From contig CM066304.1 of assembly GCA_033807695.1 (NCBI GenBank), positions 4,030,001-4,094,000 on the forward strand: a stretch of DNA of 64,000 nt, read 5' to 3'. The DNA comes from Daedaleopsis sinensis (taxonomy: Eukaryota > Basidiomycota > Agaricomycetes > Polyporales > Polyporaceae). Every line of letters starts with the position of its first letter. Positions within the stretch are counted from its first letter, which is position 1. Below, one piece after another: positions 57,887-64,000 of the stretch. The translations under genes and the position numbers were made by a program. The notes under the pieces are model-generated. The model was not told the DNA's origin and ran no database searches. It saw only the letters and a program-made list of their open reading frames with translations.

Positions 57887-60800
57887 ATGACCGCTCTCCA
57901 TGCCTACTTCCACCAACGCAACCAGCAGGCCTTCCAACGCCTGCTGGACCCCGCCCGCTCCCAACACGGCGGTGGTCCCAGCACCAGCGGAGGCAAGTCC
58001 TGGTCGCGCCCCAGTCCGCTGAGCTCCGCCCCGTCCATCGACGTCAACGCGCGCGACTTCCTCGGCAGGACCGTGCTCCACCTCGCCGCCTCGTCCACGG
58101 ACGCCTCCGCCCCGGAGTTCGTCAGACTGCTGCTCGCGAACCCGACAATCAACGTCAATATCGCCGACACGGAGAGCCATTGGACCCCGCTGCACCGCGC
58201 GCTCTACCACGGCAACCTCGCGACTGCTCTGCTGTTGCTCCAGAGGTCGGATATCGATGTCTACGCTCGGGACATCGAGGGTTACGCCCCCTTCGACTTA
58301 TACAACTCTACCATCGAAGGCACTGTACCCGACCATTGGTCGTCTCGCGGCGCCGAACTATACACATGGGGATCTAACAGGAATGCCGCGCTCGGTGTTG
58401 GAGACGGAGACGATAGGACTCATCCGGAGTTGGTCTCACTACGCTTCGGCGCGGTGTCGGAGAAGGCGGGTGTCGATGCGAGGTTCACCCCCATCCGTGT
58501 CCTTCAGATAGCCATGTCAAAGCTCCATACTGGTGAGTTCAACTTTTCTGGCACGACGTCATGGTCCCAACACGCAGTGCGGGGAAGGTCGGGAAGGCCG
58601 CAAGTTCAGTGCGATATAAAATTATTTCTTGAGCACCCACGCATAGCTTTCATCGTCCCGGGACTCTTCTACGTCTATGTTTCTTGATGGCGCAGTCGTT
58701 CATGATCATTCTAATCCGGAACAATATCTTTTCAAGTCATTGTAACCGACGAGCCTCAAGGAAACCTTCGCGTATGTGGATTTGGCAGCGGCGGACGGTA
58801 CGTGTCCAGTCTCGGCACCAGCTGCTGCTATATGCTCATATCGAAAGGCAGATTGGGCCCCGGGCAACACACGCAATATAGTCCCGTCCCGATCCCCGGC
58901 TTTAGTCACACTGTATCCGCTGTGGCTGTCGGTCAGGATCACACTCTTGTGCTTACCAAGTCCGGAGAAGTGCACAGCTGGGGTCTCAACAGGTTCTATC
59001 AGCTCGGATACATCGTAGAGACCAACTCCGGCGCGCGCGTCGAAGAACCCATACAACTTACGCCGCGCAAGATTGCGGGAGCCATTAAGAACCGCACCGT
59101 CATAGGTGTCGCTGCATGCAAGACCGCCTCTGCTTGCTGGACTGCCGACGAAGTCTTCACTTGGGGGACGAACAACGGGCAACTCGGTAGGCCGTGGCGC
59201 ATACTGACAACGTGTAGCTGTTAATTCCTTTCTTAGGCTACGACCGAACTGCCCAACCTGTGCAAATCTCACCCCGTGTAGTGACGAAGATTAACAGGCC
59301 CGTCATCTCTGTCTCGATTACTGTACGCTGTCTCGTCTCGACCGCCATGCTTCGCTAACACATTTCAGGACTCCGCAATGGCATGCCTCCTCGAGACTCA
59401 GGAGGTCATCTGCCTGTGGAACGACGGTCACTATAAAGTCAAGTAGGTAATTCACATGCATTGCTGCACGTATTCTCTAAGAGTGTCTAGCTTCCCGGCG
59501 TATTCCTTCCCCTCCGAGTTTGTCGCCTATCGACCCCCACAGTCGGCAAACCGCAACAGTGCAAACATCGACAAGGTCACGAGCTGCGAGGACACGTTTG
59601 CCGCGCTTTCATCCAGTGGAGAACTATTCGTATTCTCTTTGCGGTCTCCGTCGGAGGGTGCATCAAGTGCGAGCAAGACACGATTCAACGTGCAACCTCA
59701 GCGCGTGTGGGCACTCCGCAAGCAGTTCAGCGCTGTTCGGGTAGGTAGATTAATCGTTGCACACCAAGGTCGTCGCATCTGACACTGCAATTCAGGACGT
59801 CGCACTTGGAGTAGACGGCTCTATTCTTATCTGCACCGAGTCTGGTCACGTCTTCCTGCGCTCGCGAAATCTCCAGGCTGGTCAAGGCTCCTCCGCGAAG
59901 GTGTTTAAGTTCCAGCGAGTGCCATATATCCAGCGCGTGACCCAAGTTTGTGCGAACGCCACGGGTGCCTTCGCTGCCTTACGCACTGATTGGCTCCCAG
60001 ACGAGGTGAGGGTGGTTGGAAACCGCCTGTCTCCGGATCTTGCGTCCGTTCAGCCATACGTCCGCCTCAAGCTGAACAACACAGACGAACAGACAACAGG
60101 CCCTTCTCATACAGGCGCAGCGCCTAGTCCGACGTCAGAGCGCGAAGCCGAGTCCGATGAAGAGGAGGAGGATTACGCTATGCAAACAGACATCGTGCAG
60201 CTGAAGAACCTGTGCTCCATCATCTTCAAGCTCAAGGAGGCGAGGAGAGGGGCAGACAAAGCTCGCGTCCTGGATCAAGACGACATGCCGTACGACGCTG
60301 ATTTGATCGTCCATGTGCAGTCCACTGGCATCGATCTCCCTGCCCATCGCGTCGTCCTCGCTGCACGGTCCACGGTGCTTTGCCAGGTTATGGCCGAGGG
60401 GAAGACTGTTCGCGACACGCGGTCTAGTGTGACCATTCAAGGTCACCTTAACAAGACGCCCGCTCAGAAGCTCGCCAGAGTGACGTTTACAGGCTGCAAC
60501 CCTCTTTCTGTCCTCATCGTCTTCACATACCTGTATACGGACGAACCGTTGGCGGTCTGGGACAACAGGGTCGGGCACGCGATCCAGAAGCAACTCGTGC
60601 AGCTGAAGGTTACGCCCGCGCAGGTGAAGAGCGAGGTACAAGCACTCGCCTCGCTGCTCGAGCTTTCCTCGCTCTCCGACGTGCTCGAGGCTCCGGTGAA
60701 ACGTGCGCCGAAGCCTACGCTCATGGCGGACCTGCAACGACTGTACGCAAGCAATCAATCCAGTGCCCATGGGCCGCGTGCTCGCGCCCCGCTTGCGCCT

Positions 60801-63003
60801 GATATCATCTTGCAGCTCGCGGACAGAGAGGTATCGTGTCATTCAGTTCTGCTCCGCTCGCGGTCGCCATTCTTCGCAGCGTTCTTCGACGATCGGGACT
60901 GGACGCGCCAACGATGGACCAATGAAGGCACGCTTTCCGTCAACCTTAAGCATATGACGTGGCGTGCTATGGAGCCCGTGCTGAAGTATCTATGCTGGGG
61001 CGGGGACAAGGAGATCTTTGACGTCGTCGAGGACGTGCGGTCGGCGGACGAACTGATCGACTTCATGTTCGAGGTCATGGCTATCGCGGTAAGTCTCGAT
61101 TGTCTGAAGCGCGTGGACTGTCCGCTAAGACAATGGCTTGTGAACAGAACGAGCTGCACATCGACCGCTTGATGCTCGTGTGTTCTTGGGTGATCATGAA
61201 ACGCGTCTGGATCACTAATGTCTGCTCCGTCCTCACCGATGCTACGCACTACCATGCCATAGCGCTCGTCCGGCTCCTCCAGGAATACATAGCGATCAAC
61301 ATGGAAGTGTTCCTCGAGAGTCGCATGCTGGAGGACCTCGCGCCGGACCTCATCAAGCAACTATCCGCACACGTACGGTCCGAGCAGGCCGCGAAGTACC
61401 CCGTCTCGCGGTCGATGAAAATCGTAGACAAGGCAATGGAGACGTGGGGCGAGTGGCTCGCCCTGCAGGACATTCCACAGCCCATCGTGCCCTCGGCATC
61501 CACTCGCGCGGGCGCGCTGAAAGATTCGGCGAGACTCTCTCCTCCGGGCCCGAGCAAGCGCACCATCAAGCTTTCGAACGCGTCCGCGCCGGACAGCCCC
61601 ATGCTGCGGCCGACATTCAGTGCGCGGCCGGTCGCGACTGGTATCCCGGACGACGAGATGTTCGTAATGGATGAACCTGAGCCTGCTAACGCTACCGTTC
61701 CGGCTGTAGCTGCTTCGGGTCCGATCTCACGAGCGCCGAGCGGGAGCGAGTCGCCTGCGCGGCCTGCCCCGGGGTGGAGGACGATCACGTCCGCGCCGAA
61801 GGTCGACATGAAGTCGATCATGGCCGAGGCGTCCAGTACCACCCCCAAGCCCACGCCCGCTCCCGGAAGGCAGCCCATCACCGTTCCAGTGCGCACAGAG
61901 GTGCAGCTACCGCGCGGCACGCCTCCGCGCGTCGCCTCAGATTTGGCAGGCAACGTGAACGCCAAGGCGAGTCCCCGTGTGGCGTCTGGCGGCGGGTCGT
62001 CGTGGAGGACTGGCCAACCACCCGCTCAGCCACTGTCCATCCTTCCGTCTGGTCCAGGGAAGGACGGACGAGCGCAAGGGCCTGCATCCAGCAGCGTCAC
62101 GGCCGGGGCTGCTCCTGGCACCTCGCCTGGGTCGGCCGGGACGCAGCCTGCATCGCGCTCGCAGCCCGGCACGCCCCGCAAACCCGCCGCGCGAGGCTTG
62201 GGCCCCGTGTTCTCCCCCACTAAGCAGGCCTCCCCATCTGCGGGTTCGTCGATACGACGCGTCTCGTGAGTCATTTTCGCGTCTACCTTCGCTCGTCGCT
62301 GACTCGCGCACGTAACAGGAGCGGCAACGTGTGGACCCCGCCGCCCGTCCAGCCTGTCGTCCAGCCATCCGCGCCGCCACCCAGCTTAGGCCCGAGTCTC
62401 AGCTCCGGCTCCGGCTCCAGCGCGGGGCTGGGAACGGGAACAGGGACAGGAACGGGAACGGGGCCGTCGATGTCGTTCGCAGCGATCCAGCTCGCGCAGG
62501 CGCAGGCGCAGGAGGACGTGTCCGCGGGCACGAAGGACCGGCGCTCGCTCGTGCAGATCCAGGAGGAGGAGCGTGCGCGGCAGGTCGAGGAGGACTTCTT
62601 GCGCTGGTGGGCTGCCGAGGAGGAGCGGATCCGTGCGGAGGAGGAGCGTGCGCTTGCGGCTGCTCTCGGAGGCGGAGGCGACTCCAGCACGGGCCAGAAG
62701 GGCGCGAGGCGGCCCGGGGATCGCAAGCCGGCGAAGGGCGCGCGGGGCGGGGCGAAGGGCGGCACGGAGAAGCCAGAGAGACCGGAGGGGAAGGGAGACA
62801 CGCATGCTGCTAACGCGCCGAGGCCATCGCGCGAGCAGGGGAGGGTGCAGGAGCAGGGAGCGGATGTAGTGCCGGGCCAGATGCAGGGGCAGCCGGGACA
62901 GGGCCAGGGTGGCAAGTCGCGCAGGCGGCGGGCTGCCCAAGCACATGCGGGCGAGAACGGACGGAAAGCGGACACGCGGGTACCGCACACGCAAGTTTCG
63001 TGA
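57887..63003 (+). CDS. IBTK-like protein: ankyrin, RCC1 repeats and two BTB domains, about 1,500 aa
   Basis: Starting at ATG 57887 (MTALHAYFHQRNQQAFQRLL), about nine exons are readable. The domain order is ankyrin repeats (DFLGRTVLHLAAS, WTPLHRALYHGNLATALLLL), RCC1-type beta-propeller repeats (AELYTWGSNRNAALGVGD, VAVGQDHTLVLTKSGEVHSW, EVFTWGTNNGQLG), a first BTB domain (DADLIVHVQSTGIDLPAHRV), a second BTB domain (PDIILQLADREVSCHSVLLR, SPFFAAFF), then a BACK-like helical part and a long Pro/Ser/Ala-rich tail. The end carries MSFAAIQLAQAQAQED and RRSLVQIQEEERARQVEEDF, a C-terminal helix found in IBTK homologues. By analogy with human IBTK it may be a substrate receptor for a Cullin-3 ubiquitin ligase, which is inference. 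The stop is tga at 63001. The gene appears intact despite the adjacent transposon. Confidence 0.87.
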
Positions 63004-63181
63004 GGTGTAGACGTCGCTGCGGCGAGCTCGAGGCTTGATGAATGTTGGACTGCATATGTGAGTTGTTTCGTGCGTACTGTATCCTCGGCGGTGCGCATTT
63101 CGTGCGAGGTGCTAGTGTAGCATTCTATCGCCTGTAGCGCTTTCAAAAGGTATCTGTAGAGAGTAGGGTTTCAGTGCATTG
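63004..63181. other. Intergenic, 3' side of the IBTK-like gene
   Basis: Expected 3' untranslated region. No gene is seen. Confidence 0.5.
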
Positions 63182-64000
63182 TTTTTTTTGATTGTGCTCC
63201 ACTTCGAGGGCAGGGCTTCAGCTCCCCCTCAAGCTTGCAAGGAAAAATATTGAGTGTGTGTAGCACGCGGGAGAAAAATGCTTTACGCACGCGTAGCCAT
63301 GAGGCCGCTGTGTGGGACTCCCGGCGCCTCCGGGCCGTTCAGCCAATCCCGAGGGCGTCACCGGATCTACCCACTAAAAACCCGCTTATGGCAGCTGGCT
63401 GCCTAAAGAAGTCCTTCCAGGTCGGAGTAACCGCGCCCTTGCAGCGCCTACCGTAGGATTTCGTGTTTCTGGCTTGGAAGAGGTCCATGTCCATCCTCCT
63501 TTTCATCGCTGCCCACCATCTTGCTCGCACGGCTTCGGGTGTCAGTGCTTTTTCTGGGTCGTTATCGTCTTCAATGACGCGCTTACACCTGATCTTCCAG
63601 ATGAGATGAGCCGACTCCGGGATGACTATACGATAGAAACGGTCCGCGACCCGATATCCTTGCCTGCGGATGTATTTCGTGGATATCGCCGCTCCGCCGA
63701 GGATGGTACCTAGAGATATTGGCAGGATAGGGAGCGACTTTTCAGCTGCTACTTGCCTTACCAGTTCCCAAATTTCGGACTGCCCTGGGGCTCCGCACTC
63801 CGTGAGTATATGCTCCATCGATTCTTCATCTCCGCAGTGCTGACATAGCTCTCTTTGCTCATAGCCGTCGACATGCCGCCAGAAGCTACCTACTTTCCAG
63901 GCGTTATGCATCGCTTTCCAGAGGAAGTCGCGGATGTTTTTGCCAATGATTTGTTGCCTACATCAGGAAAAAATAGCTTAGCTATGTAGCATACAGTAGC
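63182..64000 (-). mobile_element. LINE-type retrotransposon, 3' end, continues beyond the window
   Basis: On the minus strand a frame from about 63970 to 63339 encodes the C-terminal end of a non-LTR retrotransposon polyprotein. It reads IGKNIRDFLWKAMHNAWKVG, then a zinc-binding C-x2-C-x7-H-x4-C (CQHC, then HILTEC), the post-reverse-transcriptase finger of agaricomycete LINEs. It continues RVADRFYRIVIPESAHLIWK, RCKRVIEDD and ARWWAAMKRRMDMDLF and stops at 63339. A run of eight A on the element strand (T8 at 63182-63189) about 150 bp downstream could be its 3' tail. The reverse transcriptase itself would lie to the right of the window. A stop just before 63966 in this frame suggests an intron acceptor or decay there. 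Confidence 0.72.

Overview
The window is nuclear DNA of an agaricomycete fungus, probably a polypore (Polyporales). The evidence is many short spliceosomal introns (about 45-70 bp, GT..AG with ctaac-like branch sites), GC-rich coding sequence, and protein families typical of that group: a Plavaka-type transposase, a seven-helix agaricomycete membrane protein, GH128, and an IBTK-like BTB/RCC1 protein. Lineage assignment is inference from protein and intron style only.

Left part (1-28935). A small intronless hypothetical gene lies at 2.3 kb, followed by a gene-poor stretch with degenerate tandem duplications (4.2-7.1 kb). Next come a 5'-incomplete UbiA-family prenyltransferase (7.5-8.6 kb), a seven-helix membrane protein (9.4-10.8 kb, minus), a secreted GH128 glycoside hydrolase (13.5-14.5 kb), and a 694-bp non-autonomous DNA transposon with an 8-bp target duplication (16.76-17.45 kb). 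Two genes with a KSCLK start motif and an RVxF-type phosphatase-1 docking motif sit at 18.3 and 23.0 kb. A complete P1B-type copper/heavy-metal ATPase with a Cys-rich N-terminus is read leftwards (23.9-27.5 kb).

Central part (28939-57516). This is the main result: what appears to be one complete, giant, 28.6-kb Plavaka/CACTA-class DNA transposon. It is bounded by a 3-bp direct repeat (CCC), has 5'-CAC...GTG-3' ends and nearly identical inverted terminal repeats of about 1.58 kb that are packed with short tandem arrays. Just inside the right repeat is an apparently intact transposase gene (about 1,200 aa) reading outward. Just inside the left repeat a long multi-exon gene also reads outward. 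Between them lies a cargo of about twelve genes, all with consistent splice models or nearly so: a SUN-domain protein, a WD40 protein with a C-terminal membrane anchor, an 87-aa membrane protein, two further single-pass proteins, an unassigned gene, a pair of small genes with matching intron phases, three tandem paralogues (N-terminal anchor, Ser/Pro/Thr-rich linker, new conserved C-terminal domain), and a coiled-coil protein with C-terminal membrane helices. Most cargo products are predicted to be membrane anchored, and the SUN protein points to the nuclear envelope. I infer a mobile nuclear-envelope/endomembrane gene set of unknown purpose.

Right part (57517-64000). The transposon sits about 370 bp upstream of an IBTK-like gene (ankyrin, RCC1 repeats, two BTB domains; 57.9-63.0 kb). 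The flanking ATPase and IBTK-like genes point away from each other, so the insertion appears to have split a divergent promoter region that was about 1.8 kb long. The window ends in the 3' part of a LINE-type retrotransposon on the minus strand.
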